A stretch of 38,730 nt of DNA, from contig JAVBNZ010000030.1 in assembly GCA_031551145.1 (NCBI GenBank), forward strand, positions 1 through 38,730, read 5' to 3'. This DNA is from WRKB01 sp031551145. Lineage in GTDB: Bacteria > Desulfobacterota > Desulfovibrionia > Desulfovibrionales > Desulfovibrionaceae. A model generated the notes under the pieces. It was given only the letters and a program-made list of their open reading frames with translations, ran no database searches and was not told the origin of the DNA. A program made the position numbers and the translations under genes. Below are positions 7,277-16,089 of the stretch, piece by piece. Every line of letters starts with the position of its first letter. Positions within the stretch are counted from its first letter, which is position 1.

Positions 7277-8902
7277 TTATATATATTTCGTAAGGTTCAG
7301 CTGCATGATCATGGAAGACGACTTCAACACCGTGCTGTAGGCCAGCTCCTGCTGCGAAAGCCGCGTCAGCAGTTCGGTGAGGTCGACGTCTTCCACATAA
7401 CTCAAACGCTCCTCTTTATCCAGCTTTTGGCTGGTGAGCACCTCCTGGGTGATGCTCAAACGGTTTTCCAGGCCGCCGACCCTGGCCGCGGCGGAAAGTA
7501 TGGTGTTCTGCGCCGTGGTCAGATCCTCCAGGCACTGCTGCACGCCGTTCTGATTGTTGGCTTCGCAGAAACCCACCAGCCGGCTCACAACCTCGAACAG
7601 GTTGCGGGCGTCGCCGTTCATGACCGGCTGCGCGGCCACGGAGGGCACGGAATATTTCATGTCCGGGGTCTGGTAGAGGCCGCCGAAGATGTCCTTGCCC
7701 ACGCCGTTCACGTTGAGGTATTCGCCGGGCATGATTTCATAGCCCAGGTCGGCCCGGTGCGGGCGGATGACGAACTGCTGGCCCACATCGATGTAGCCGG
7801 GCCCGTTGATGTTCACATCCATGAAGCCGCCGGGCACGATAAAACGGGTGGTCGGCGCCGTGGTGTCGACCTTCATGGGAACCCAGGTCTGCCCGTTGTC
7901 CGTGCTGTAGGAGAAATACGCGGTTTCGCCCGGCAAATACTGAGTTTTTCCGGGATTGTTGGGGTCGGCGTCCATGCGGATGCGCACGTCGGAAGTGAAA
8001 CTGCCCGTGCTCGTGCAGTTGGCGGCCGGCATGGAGCCGAAGCTCTCGATGACCTGGGGCGGGTCCTTGTCGTCGCCCTGATAATACATGCCGGGGCGCA
8101 GGATGATCTGCGTGCCGTTGTTGTAGCCGTTGAACTTGACGGGCTCTTCCGCGAAATTCGGATCATAGGCCTTCAGCGTCATGCCGGCGGCCCCGGGCTG
8201 CGGTATGGTAAGCTGCGCCCCGCCGGCCGTGATGACGTTGGTGCCCGGCGTAGTGCCCGGAACAATCGTGCCGCTCTGCCAGTGGGCGCCGCCGTCGTCC
8301 GACCATTCGTACGCGCCGCCGCCCGTCACGTCGCCGTTGCCGTCTATGGTCACGTCGTCGGGAAAGCGTATCATGAGGCTGCGCGCGCTGCCGCCCTCCA
8401 CCTTCCAGGGCGTTCCGGCAAGATCGGCGTCGCCGCAGCTTACGGCCAACCCTTCCTGGAACGCGGGAACATCGTACTTGTGCCCGCCGAAGAGGTGACG
8501 GCCGTCCTCGAACTGGTTGTTGGCGAGGTTGAGCAGAGTGCCGAGCTGGGCGCGCACTTCGTAGCCGATCATCGCGCGCTGCTCCGGCGTAATGGTGCCG
8601 GTGGCCCCTTCTTCCGCCAGTTCCTTGAGGCGGATGATCACGTTGCTTACCTGCTGAAGCGTGTCGTCCTGCTGTTTGAGCCAGCCCTTGGCCGTATCGG
8701 CGTTGTAGCGGTGCTGGGCGTTCAGGGCCAGGCCCGTGCGGTAATTCATGATGCGGGCCGTGCCGGCCGGATCGTCCGAAGGGCGGTTGACCCGCTTCTG
8801 GCTTGCGCCCTGCACGTTCGACTCCATGTAGGCCGCGAGAGAGGACTGCATGTTGTCGATCATGCCGTTGTATATGGTGCGCTGGGCTATGCGTACGGAC
8901 AT
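7277..8902 (-). CDS. flgL: Flagellar hook-filament junction protein FlgL (HAP3), enlarged
   Basis: 541 residues from ATG 8902, where GAGGAG sits upstream; an Arg-rich extension to 8995 is rejected. The N-terminal flagellin-like coiled coil is clear (MSVRIAQRTIYNGMIDNMQ, then SQKRVNRPSDDPAGTARIMNY), as is the C-terminal helix ending LNLTKYI. FlgL usually has about 300 residues. The extra roughly 240 residues form a Gly/Asn/Asp-rich central insert (about 170-430), likely a surface domain. The protein is exported through the flagellar apparatus and caps the hook beside FlgK. It lies 99 bp downstream of flgK with two tight hairpins between. Confidence 0.92.
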   Translation of the reverse strand: MSVRIAQRTIYNGMIDNMQSSLAAYMESNVQGASQKRVNRPSDDPAGTARIMNYRTGLALNAQHRYNADTAKGWLKQQDDTLQQVSNVIIRLKELAEEGATGTITPEQRAMIGYEVRAQLGTLLNLANNQFEDGRHLFGGHKYDVPAFQEGLAVSCGDADLAGTPWKVEGGSARSLMIRFPDDVTIDGNGDVTGGGAYEWSDDGGAHWQSGTIVPGTTPGTNVITAGGAQLTIPQPGAAGMTLKAYDPNFAEEPVKFNGYNNGTQIILRPGMYYQGDDKDPPQVIESFGSMPAANCTSTGSFTSDVRIRMDADPNNPGKTQYLPGETAYFSYSTDNGQTWVPMKVDTTAPTTRFIVPGGFMDVNINGPGYIDVGQQFVIRPHRADLGYEIMPGEYLNVNGVGKDIFGGLYQTPDMKYSVPSVAAQPVMNGDARNLFEVVSRLVGFCEANNQNGVQQCLEDLTTAQNTILSAAARVGGLENRLSITQEVLTSQKLDKEERLSYVEDVDLTELLTRLSQQELAYSTVLKSSSMIMQLNLTKYI

Positions 8903-8944
8903 AATATTCTCCTCGCTGCGCGCAAAGCGGCGTTTGCGCCTGCT

Positions 8945-8982
8945 CCGGCGGCTGCGCCGCCGGGCCGGATTCCCGTCCGGCC
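8945..8982. other. Two adjacent hairpins between flgK and flgL
   Basis: CCGGCGGC/GCCGCCGG (8945-8963, loop TGC) and GGCCGGA/TCCGGCC (8963-8982) lie in the 99-bp gap. Neither is followed by a T run on the minus strand. They may stabilise mRNA ends or tune FlgL against FlgK output. Confidence 0.5.
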
Positions 8983-9001
8983 TGGTACCATCCACAGGTA
9001 C

Positions 9002-11230
9002 TTATTGTTTGAGGCCCAGAATGGTCTGCAGCATCTGGTCGGCCGTGGAGATCAGCTTGGCGGCCGCCGTGTAGGAATGCTGGAACTTTATCAGATTCGT
9101 CATTTCCTCGTCCAGGTTGACCCCGGAAACGGAAGCCTGGCGCGTTTCCAAATCGTCGTTCAGCGCTTTGTTGTAGGAGGCGTTGCTCTTGCTCGTGCGG
9201 GTGTCCGATCCGACCTTGCCCACCAGGGAGTTGTAATATTCGCTCAGGCTCTGTCCGGTGGTGGTCTGCCACATGGTGGAGACGCGCACCTTTTCGGTCA
9301 GCAGCGCGCTGATGGCCTTGGCGGTGTCGTTGTCGCCCACGTTGCCTTCATAGCCGCCGTCCACCTTGCCGGCCGCGATGCGCCGGGGATCGTTGCGCAG
9401 ATCCGAACTCACCGCGATATCCTGCGCGCCGGAACCGGTAAAGAAAGCGTTCATGCCCAGCGCGGCGAGCAGGCCGGTGGCGTCGCTGCCCGCGGCGAAG
9501 CTGTACTTGGGATCGTTGACCGTAACCTGAAGCTTGCCGGAAATGATTTCCGCCGTAAAGGGCTGGTAGGTCGTCACGCCGTCGGCCTGATCGAGCACGG
9601 TATAGGCGTTGAACGCGTTCATCACGTCCGTAAGGCTGTGGCGCGAAGAATCGAAGTTGGTGGGCCCACCCGGCACGGCCGCGGGGAAGACAAGCGGATT
9701 GCCGCCGCCCAGGTAATCGCCGGTGCGCGAGTCGTACAGATGGAAGGTGAGATTGCCCTCGGTCAGGCGGTTGTAATAATCCAGCCCGCTGTAGGCCTTG
9801 CCCAGAGGAACGTTGCTGTCGAAAACCGCGTTGTCGGCCAGGAGAAAGTTGAGCTTGTCGAGCCCCGTACCCTGGCTGTGCAGCCTGTTCACTTCCCAGA
9901 TCAGGGATTCGCTGACCGCGTCCAGCCTGTCGAGATAGCCGCCGCAGATGTTGTCGCGGATGTTGAAATAGGCGGCCAGGCTGCCGCCGGTGATGCGCTG
10001 CCCGTTTTCCGTGCCGTCGAAATAGGCCTGGGGCGTGATGTTGAGCGGGCCGGTGAAGGGCGCGGTCGTGTATCTGGGGCTGCCTTCGGTGCTGCCCTTG
10101 GTGGGCGCGACAAAGTACACGCCGCTCTTGGGCGTGATGACGAACCGGTCGCCGGCGTTGAAATTCGTGTTGCCGTTGGCCTGATCCTCGAAGCTGATCT
10201 TCAGGTTTTTTACCTGAATGTACTGCGTTTCGTTGGGCAGCAGCGGATTGTTGCCGGGCACGTCGAACAGCATGTCGCTGCCGTCGTCGTTCTTCAGCCA
10301 GGTTCTGCCGCCGTCGAGCGAGACGCGGAACTGCGGCGGGGGCGCGCCGCCGGCATCGCCGCCCCTGACCATTTCCATGGTGTATTCGTACGCGTCGCTG
10401 CCCGTGAAATTGACCTTGCCCGTGTAGTGCGAAAGCTCGGCGGGGTTGGTCGAAAGCTGGGCAAGATGGGCTTCGGATTTCGGGCCCTGCACTTCCAGCG
10501 AGAAATAGCCGAACACGTCGTCCACCAGCGGCAGGCCGGACTTGGTGCGCACGTGGAATTCATCGTCGATGTTGAAGAGTTCGACATCGATGATCTCGGA
10601 AAGCTCGTGCACGAGGTTGTCGCGCTTGTCCATCAGGTCGTTGGGATTGTTCGTCCCCTTCTGGGTGTGGGCCTTGATCTGCACGCCCAGATCGTAAATG
10701 GCCCTGACGAGGTCGTTGGCGCGATCCACGTCCACCTTGATCGAGGTGTCCATCTCGTCCTGGATGAAACGGATGGAATCGTCGGTGGAGCGGATGAGCT
10801 GGGCCAGGCTGTCGGCCTGGGCGAGCATGTCCTGGCGGGTGGCGATGTCGTCCGGGCGCAGGGTGATATCCTGCCAGGCCGTGAAAAAAGCGGTCATCTG
10901 CGAGCTGATGCCCGAGCGGTTGGCCTCGTTGAAAATGTTTTCCACGCTGCTCATGAGCTTGGAATCCATATCCCAGCGGGCGTAGGTGCTGTGTTTGTCC
11001 ACGTAGGACTTTTCAAGAAAGGTGTCGAAATAACGCAGCACTTCGGCGGCATTGACGCCCTGGCCCATGCGCCCCGGCTTGTAATCCAGGGCGACACGAT
11101 CCTCCAGACGCACATACTGCCGGGAATAGCCCGGCGTATTGACGTTGGCGATGTTGTTGCCGGTGGTCTGGATGCAGGCCTGGCTGGCGAACAGCGCGGA
11201 CTTGCCTATTTCCATCAGGGAGCTTGCCAT
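9002..11230 (-). CDS. flgK: Flagellar hook-filament junction protein FlgK (HAP1)
   Basis: 742 residues, longer than the roughly 550 of E. coli. The N-terminal rod-family motif is present: an early SALFASQACIQTTGNNIANV segment followed by NTPGYSRQ. The C-terminus has the paired motif SVSGVNLDEEMTNLIKFQHS and the terminal helix ending TILGLKQ. The middle contains an insert of about 200 residues. FlgK is exported by the flagellar secretion system and forms the first junction layer on the hook. Its ATG shares one base with the flgN stop (TAATG), so the chaperone and its client are translationally coupled. Confidence 0.95.
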   Translation of the reverse strand: MASSLMEIGKSALFASQACIQTTGNNIANVNTPGYSRQYVRLEDRVALDYKPGRMGQGVNAAEVLRYFDTFLEKSYVDKHSTYARWDMDSKLMSSVENIFNEANRSGISSQMTAFFTAWQDITLRPDDIATRQDMLAQADSLAQLIRSTDDSIRFIQDEMDTSIKVDVDRANDLVRAIYDLGVQIKAHTQKGTNNPNDLMDKRDNLVHELSEIIDVELFNIDDEFHVRTKSGLPLVDDVFGYFSLEVQGPKSEAHLAQLSTNPAELSHYTGKVNFTGSDAYEYTMEMVRGGDAGGAPPPQFRVSLDGGRTWLKNDDGSDMLFDVPGNNPLLPNETQYIQVKNLKISFEDQANGNTNFNAGDRFVITPKSGVYFVAPTKGSTEGSPRYTTAPFTGPLNITPQAYFDGTENGQRITGGSLAAYFNIRDNICGGYLDRLDAVSESLIWEVNRLHSQGTGLDKLNFLLADNAVFDSNVPLGKAYSGLDYYNRLTEGNLTFHLYDSRTGDYLGGGNPLVFPAAVPGGPTNFDSSRHSLTDVMNAFNAYTVLDQADGVTTYQPFTAEIISGKLQVTVNDPKYSFAAGSDATGLLAALGMNAFFTGSGAQDIAVSSDLRNDPRRIAAGKVDGGYEGNVGDNDTAKAISALLTEKVRVSTMWQTTTGQSLSEYYNSLVGKVGSDTRTSKSNASYNKALNDDLETRQASVSGVNLDEEMTNLIKFQHSYTAAAKLISTADQMLQTILGLKQ

Positions 11231-11697
11231 TACAGCCTCCCGCTGAGCAGCGCGGCTTCGGGCCGGCGTATGCGGGCCATGGCCCCGCGCTTGCCGTAGG
11301 TGTCGCCGGCCTTGGGCGTGATGCGCGCATGCACGGTGTGGAGCAGGTCGCGGCTCTGATCAAGCAGGCCCAGGGAAAGTTCGGTGTTCTGCGAGGCCCG
11401 GCGCGCACAGCGCTGTTCCAGTTCGTCCAGCCCGTGCAGAATTTTCAGCAGGGCCATGCCCTGTCCTTCGGGCAGGGCCGCGGCGTAGTCGCGCACCCGG
11501 GTGCCGGCGAGCAGGCCGATGACTGCGTTCTTTTCCGTCACCATCTGGCGCAGAAGTTCGTGAATGGAGAATTCCAGATGCACGATCGCGTCCGTGTCGC
11601 GGGCAAGGAGCAGCTCGAATTCTTCCTGCAGCAGGGAGAAGAGCAGTTCCATCGCTTTGTGCTGGCGACTCAAACAGGCGTGTATGTGTTCGTACAT
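11230..11697 (-). CDS. flgN: FlgN-family export chaperone for FlgK/FlgL
   Basis: 155 residues, almost entirely helical, with repeated charged heptads (for example LLFSLLQEEFELLLARD and LHGLDELEQRC) as in the FlgN family. Position is the best evidence: it directly precedes flgK and overlaps it by one base. FlgN keeps FlgK and FlgL unfolded and delivers them to the export gate. A ribosome site (GGAG) lies 8 bp ahead of the ATG, and a sigma-54-like promoter is 60 bp upstream. Confidence 0.8.
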   Translation of the reverse strand: MYEHIHACLSRQHKAMELLFSLLQEEFELLLARDTDAIVHLEFSIHELLRQMVTEKNAVIGLLAGTRVRDYAAALPEGQGMALLKILHGLDELEQRCARRASQNTELSLGLLDQSRDLLHTVHARITPKAGDTYGKRGAMARIRRPEAALLSGRL

Positions 11698-11756
11698 GGT
11701 TGTTTCTCCGGAATGCGGTGTGGTTCGGCATATTCTGCCGTATCCGCATCACGTCT

Positions 11757-11772
11757 TGCAAAAAATATGCCT
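11757..11772 (-). promoter_or_regulatory. Sigma-54 (-24/-12) promoter candidate for flgN-flgK-flgL
   Basis: On the minus strand the site reads AGGCATATTTTTTGCA. The invariant GG and GC are exactly 10 bp apart, and GGCA and TTGCA match the consensus. It lies between flgJ and flgN, with the predicted start about 50 bp ahead of the flgN ATG. Sigma-54 control of flagellar genes is common in Desulfovibrio. Confidence 0.6.
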
Positions 11773-11780
11773 GTCCGCCG

Positions 11781-12860
11781 TTACCCCCCGACCTTCGGGA
11801 AAACCGCGCCGGCGGCTTCCGGCGCATACTGCGCCTTCTGCTGCGCGGCCATGCCGTTCAATGCCTCCACGCCCACGCTGCTCTGTCCGGCGGCGGCCGG
11901 CCCCGGCAGGCTTGTGCCGATGGAGGGCTGAACGCCGCCCTTGAGCTGCGCTTCGGCCTGGGCGCGCTGCGTTTCCTGCGCGGCAAAGGGCATGTTGCGG
12001 TTCACCGGCTGCCCGGCGGGCATGCGGGGGCCCGCGCCCCCGCGCGGCATAACGGTGCGCTTGCCGGAAACCGGCTTGGACACCGGCCTACTCAGGGTAC
12101 TGACCAGATTCTGCTTCGGTTCCGCCGGCTGCATGGCCGGCTGCGGGTTCTCCATGGGCGGCAGCGGAGGCTGGGCTCCGCCCTTGACTATTCCCTCGTA
12201 TCCGGGCATTGCGGCGGGCGCTCCCCGCCTGGTGAAGGCCTCGCGCGCGGAAGCTTCGTTCTGCGCCAGGGCGCGCGCGCTGTCCAGGGCGGCCATGACG
12301 GCGGGATCCGGCGTTTCCTCCGCCGGTTCGGCCGCGGCCGGAACGGCTTCGGGCTGCACGGCCTCGCTGTAGAGGGCTTCGGGCTTGGCGGCCGGAGCTT
12401 CAGGGGCCTGGGCGACCTCGACCGGGGCCGTCTTCATCAGGGGCGCGGGACTGATGTCGGCCGCGAAGGGCGAGGGCTGCCCGGCGGCGGCCGCCGCGGC
12501 CGCCGTGCTCTTGCCGGCGGCCTGAAGGTTCTGCGAAAGCTGTTCGTACATCATGTCCGCCAGACCTATGCCGCCGGCCGAGGCCATGCTCTTGGCCAAT
12601 TCCTGGTCGTACATGCCCTGCCAGAACTTTTCCTCACGGCCCTTGAGCATGCCGCCGTCGGGGACGGTGGCGCGCATCTGTTCCCACATCTTCTGGATAA
12701 AGATGGACTCAAAGCCCTCGCAGGATTCGCGCAGCTTTTTCTCCTTGTCCACCGGCACGGAAAGGTTTTTTTTCACCGCCTCCATCTTGAAGGCGTATTC
12801 GCGCATTTCCCGGGAGGAATTTCTCGCCTTGGAAAGCTGCAGTGCGTCCTGTCCGTTCAT
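11781..12860 (-). CDS. flgJ: FlgJ-type rod-binding protein with Ala/Pro-rich tail
   Basis: 359 residues. Residues about 35-115 form the FlgJ N-terminal rod-binding domain (KLRESCEGFESIFIQKMW, then KFWQGMYDQELAKSMASAGG and IGLADMMYEQL). The E. coli protein continues into a peptidoglycan hydrolase. Here the remaining about 240 residues are low-complexity, rich in Ala, Pro, Glu and Gln, with no recognisable glucosaminidase or lysozyme motif. It should act as a rod scaffold or cap in the periplasm, with wall cutting done by another enzyme. It sits 24 bp downstream of flgI. Confidence 0.8.
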   Translation of the reverse strand: MNGQDALQLSKARNSSREMREYAFKMEAVKKNLSVPVDKEKKLRESCEGFESIFIQKMWEQMRATVPDGGMLKGREEKFWQGMYDQELAKSMASAGGIGLADMMYEQLSQNLQAAGKSTAAAAAAAGQPSPFAADISPAPLMKTAPVEVAQAPEAPAAKPEALYSEAVQPEAVPAAAEPAEETPDPAVMAALDSARALAQNEASAREAFTRRGAPAAMPGYEGIVKGGAQPPLPPMENPQPAMQPAEPKQNLVSTLSRPVSKPVSGKRTVMPRGGAGPRMPAGQPVNRNMPFAAQETQRAQAEAQLKGGVQPSIGTSLPGPAAAGQSSVGVEALNGMAAQQKAQYAPEAAGAVFPKVGG

Positions 12861-12884
12861 GATACACCTCTGAACATGCTGTAA

Positions 12885-13997
12885 CTATATGATTTCCAAT
12901 TCGGCATAGAGCGCGCCCGAAGCCTTGAGCGCCCGCAGGATGGAGATGAGATCGCGCGGGGTCGCGCCCACGGAATTCAGGCCGTCCACCAGCTCCTGCA
13001 ACGTGGCGCCTTCCATCATGATCAGGCGGCGCTGCTCCTCGCTCGTGCCTATATCGGTGCTGGGCGTGACCACGGTGCGGCCCTGACTGAAGGGGCCGGG
13101 CTGGGAAACCTGCCGGTTCTCCTGCACGGTGATCTGCAGGTTGCCGTGCGCCACGGCCGCTCGGGAAACGCGCACGTCGCGCCCCAGCACCACGGTGCCG
13201 GTCTTTTCGTCCACCACGACCTTGGCGGCCACGTCGGGCGCTATTTCCAGATTCTCCACCGAGGCCATGAGCGGCACGAGGTTGCCCTTATATTGCGGCG
13301 GAACGGCCATCTGCACGGTGGTCGCGTCCGTGGCGCGGGCATACTGTCCGCCCATGGTGGAATTGAGGCGTTCGGCTATCTGCTGGGCTGTGGAAAAGTC
13401 CGCCAGGGAAAGGTGCAGGCTCAAGCTGTCCTGGTCGTTGAATTTAAAAGGAATGCCGCGCTCGATGATGCCGCCGCCGGGGATGGAGCCCACGGTGCTG
13501 ACGTTCTTCTGGGTGCTCGCGGCCTGTCCTGTGGCGGAATAGCCGCCGATGGCCAACGCCCCCTGGGCGAGCGCATAAATCTTGCCGTCCACGCCCTTGA
13601 GCGGAGTCTGGATGAGCACGCCGCCCTGCAGACTCGTGGCGTCGCCCAGCGAAGAGACGGTAACGTCCATGCGTGAGCCGGGCCGCGAGGAAATAGGCAT
13701 CTTGGCCGTCACGATGACGGAAGCCACGTTCTTGGGCCTGTACTTGGCGGGGTCGATGGAGATGCCCATGCGGTCGAGCATGTTGACCATGGAACTGACC
13801 GTGAAGACCGAATCCTTCTTGTCCCCCGTGCCGTTCAGACCGATGACCAGGCCGTAGCCGACAAGCTGGTTGTCGCGCACGCCGGAAAAGGTGGCGATGT
13901 CCTTGATGCGCACGGCATGGGCCGGCAAGGCCGCCGCAAGCAGCAGCAGGGCGAGGCCGAGGCCGGCGAAGCGGGCTTTGGAGTTTTGGGGGAACAT
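12885..13997 (-). CDS. flgI: Flagellar P-ring protein FlgI
   Basis: 370 residues from ATG 13997. Of two close ATGs, this one has the right spacing (7 bp) from AAGGAG; the longer frame to 14060 has no ribosome site. A signal peptide (about 1-28, ending ALPAHA) is followed by the FlgI opening VRIKDIATFSGVRDNQLVGY and GLVIGLNGTGD. The C-terminus has TLQELVDGLNSVGATPRDLI. FlgI forms the ring around the rod in the peptidoglycan layer. Hairpin element B separates it from flgH. Confidence 0.96.
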   Translation of the reverse strand: MFPQNSKARFAGLGLALLLLAAALPAHAVRIKDIATFSGVRDNQLVGYGLVIGLNGTGDKKDSVFTVSSMVNMLDRMGISIDPAKYRPKNVASVIVTAKMPISSRPGSRMDVTVSSLGDATSLQGGVLIQTPLKGVDGKIYALAQGALAIGGYSATGQAASTQKNVSTVGSIPGGGIIERGIPFKFNDQDSLSLHLSLADFSTAQQIAERLNSTMGGQYARATDATTVQMAVPPQYKGNLVPLMASVENLEIAPDVAAKVVVDEKTGTVVLGRDVRVSRAAVAHGNLQITVQENRQVSQPGPFSQGRTVVTPSTDIGTSEEQRRLIMMEGATLQELVDGLNSVGATPRDLISILRALKASGALYAELEII

Positions 13998-14061
13998 GCT
14001 CATACTCCTTGCAACGTGCTCTTCAATCTCATGAATGCATTGCATTTTGTGTTCCATCACG

Positions 14062-14190
14062 CTTCAAATGAGGATTTTTGTTCTCCACCGAGGAAGGCGA
14101 GCTTTTTATGAAGGGAATGGACTCTTCCGTCCATGACCGGAATAAAAAGCGATGCCTGACAAAGGTGGAGGGCAAAAAGACCATTTGAAG
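14062..14190. repeat. Long hairpin element, copy B (three-copy family)
   Basis: Arms are CTTCAAATG (14062-14070) and CATTTGAAG (14182-14190), then TTTTTG/CAAAAA, CTCCACC/GGTGGAG and GCTTTTTAT/ATAAAAAGC. The apical stem is ATGGAC/GTCCAT, where copies A and C have GTAC/GTAC. The right end is 3 bp from the flgH stop codon, and the element sits inside the flagellar operon between flgH and flgI. The outer arms share no sequence with copies A or C, yet all pair internally. Confidence 0.8.
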
Positions 14191-14193
14191 AAC

Positions 14194-14940
14194 TTAAAAC
14201 GGCCATATGTTGTCCATAAGGCGCGTGAACCAGCCCGGCTTCTGCTTGTCCGCAAGCACGCCCTTGCCGTAGTAGGAGATGCTGGCGTCGGCCACCTGGG
14301 TGGAAAGCACGCTGTTGTCGGCCGAAACGTCCTTGCTGCGGATAACACCGGTAAGCACCATATATTCGGTTTCCTCGTTCACGCGTGTTTCGCGCGCGCC
14401 TTCGATCTGCAGCAGGCCGCCGGGCAGCACGCGGGTGACGCGCGCGGCCATCGAGGTTTTGACATAGTTTTCACGCTTGGTTTCGCCCGTGGCCGTGAGA
14501 TTGCTGACGCTCTTGGTGTCCAGCGCCAGATTCTTGTAGGCCGGATCCACCGGGGCCTTGCCCACGTTGGGCAGTTGCAGCGAGGGATCGACCGGCACGA
14601 TGCTGACGGTGTTCTGCCCGAAGAAAGCCCCCACGCCGTAGTTGTTGCCGCTGTTTTTCTTGGCGGTGGTGTCGGCCTTGGTTTTCGACGCGGTGTTCTC
14701 CACAATCTTGACCACAACCAGATCCCCCACGCGGCGGGCGCGGCTGTCGGCAAAAAGATGGTCGGCCTCGGCCTCGTTGAAGAGCGAGCCTGGGTTGCTC
14801 GCCCGCTCGGCTTCGGTGTCGTGGTAGGCCTGGGCCGGAACGGCCTGAGGCACGGTGCCGGGATGTTTTTTGGATCCGTTGCAGCCGCAGAGCAGGCAGA
14901 CGGCGCATCCCAGAACAAAAGCGGAGCGGAGGGTATTCAT
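14194..14940 (-). CDS. flgH: Flagellar L-ring lipoprotein FlgH
   Basis: 248 residues from ATG 14940, with GGAGA 5 bp upstream. A lipoprotein signal ends in LCGC (Cys20 would be lipidated). FlgH features follow: SLFNEAEADHLFADSRARRV, GDLVVVKIVENTASKTKADT, then the C-terminal LQIEGARETRVNEETEYMVL and GVIRSKDVSADNSVLSTQVA. FlgH assembles the outer-membrane bushing of the rod. It is 35 bp downstream of flgA and is followed immediately by hairpin element B. Confidence 0.96.
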   Translation of the reverse strand: MNTLRSAFVLGCAVCLLCGCNGSKKHPGTVPQAVPAQAYHDTEAERASNPGSLFNEAEADHLFADSRARRVGDLVVVKIVENTASKTKADTTAKKNSGNNYGVGAFFGQNTVSIVPVDPSLQLPNVGKAPVDPAYKNLALDTKSVSNLTATGETKRENYVKTSMAARVTRVLPGGLLQIEGARETRVNEETEYMVLTGVIRSKDVSADNSVLSTQVADASISYYGKGVLADKQKPGWFTRLMDNIWPF

Positions 14941-14975
14941 AGCGGTCTCCATAGATAACATTCTTGTATTGCAGA

Positions 14976-16079
14976 TCATTTCGCCATGACGGTGTTGTTG
15001 TCGCGCACCACGCCGAAGACCTGCTTTTTGCTTTGCAAATTGCGCACCGCAATCACGGCTCCCGGCTCGGCGTCGGCCAGCGCTTCGGCCTGAACAGTCA
15101 GGCGCAGATTGCCTTTTTCGTAGATCAGCGTGACGATGCTGCCCTTGCGCACCATGGCCTGCGCCATGAGATCGCCCTGAAAGACGGGCTGGCCCACGCC
15201 TATGGAACGCTGCACCTGCCAGGGGCCGCCGCGTCCGTCCCAGGGAATATCCCGCATCTGCGCGGCGTTCATGCGGATAAAAGTCACGGAGTCCGGGCCC
15301 AGGGCATCGCCCCTGTTCAGCACTCTGGCGGCGCAGGGCACTTCCATCCACAGATTCAAAAAACCGCTCGCAGCCACGCGGCGCAGCACGGCGCCGTCCA
15401 TCTCCCGCACCACGAAACGCAGCGCAAGCCTGCCCGGCGCGAGTTTGACGGGCTCCAGCTCCACCTTCTGCTGGGGATGCGCCAGAAAGATATACGGAGG
15501 CAGGCGCAGATCCTGGAGTTCGGCCGTGCCCGGCAGGGCGTTCATCGCTTCCGTCAGGTTTTTGACCACCAGCGCGTGCAGTTCCTCTTCCCGCAACACC
15601 ACCCCGCCGCGCTGGATAACCAGGGAGTTCGGCAGAATGCAGCGGTCGGCCGTCGCGCCCAGCACTTCGCGCAGGGCCTGGGCAAGGCGGGCCTTGTTGA
15701 TCTGCATGGGCTTGCCGGCTTCTTCGGGAGCGGGCCACAGGGGTTGGGCCGCGAGCCTGCGCCATTCCTCCGGCGGCATGGCGCCGAGGGGGTCGGCGAT
15801 GTCGCCGAGCGTCACCATGCGATCGGGCGCAACCGTGGCCTCGCGCACGCGCAGCCGCCAGCCGTCCGGTTCCGCCTGCGCGCTTTGGGCCGCCACGCCG
15901 CCGGCCGTCATATAGCGCGTGCCGGCCACGCCGGGCGGCATGGGCGAAGGCGGGCTTTTCATGCGCGGCAGTTCCGCGTGCGGCGGAGTGCTGCCGGGCA
16001 GCACCACCTGCGCGGCAAAAGCGCCGGAGGCGAAGAAAAGCAGGAGGAGGCAAAGCCCCGCGATACGCGCGAACATCAT
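14976..16079 (-). CDS. flgA: P-ring assembly chaperone FlgA, long form
   Basis: 367 residues with a signal peptide (about 1-22, ending AFAAQ). E. coli FlgA has about 220 residues; here a long N-terminal region precedes the conserved C-terminal SAF domain (about 235-365). Recognisable parts are VLNRGDALGPDSVTFIRMNA, IGVGQPVFQGDLMA and the end KGNLRLTVQAEALADAEPGA followed by VIAVRNLQSKK. FlgA is a periplasmic chaperone for P-ring assembly by FlgI. The gene begins 10 bp after flgG. Confidence 0.9.
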   Translation of the reverse strand: MMFARIAGLCLLLLFFASGAFAAQVVLPGSTPPHAELPRMKSPPSPMPPGVAGTRYMTAGGVAAQSAQAEPDGWRLRVREATVAPDRMVTLGDIADPLGAMPPEEWRRLAAQPLWPAPEEAGKPMQINKARLAQALREVLGATADRCILPNSLVIQRGGVVLREEELHALVVKNLTEAMNALPGTAELQDLRLPPYIFLAHPQQKVELEPVKLAPGRLALRFVVREMDGAVLRRVAASGFLNLWMEVPCAARVLNRGDALGPDSVTFIRMNAAQMRDIPWDGRGGPWQVQRSIGVGQPVFQGDLMAQAMVRKGSIVTLIYEKGNLRLTVQAEALADAEPGAVIAVRNLQSKKQVFGVVRDNNTVMAK

Positions 16080-16089
16080 GCTGCCGCCG

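Noticed and set aside
7427..11299. Very long plus-strand open frame opposite flgL-flgK-flgN (1290 codons)
   Set aside because: It is antisense to genes with clear family motifs. Long antisense frames are expected from GC-rich codon use, and the translation has no recognisable motifs.
11781..12400. Peptidoglycan hydrolase domain in the C-terminal part of FlgJ
   Set aside because: The region is Ala/Pro/Glu-rich low complexity with no catalytic motif.
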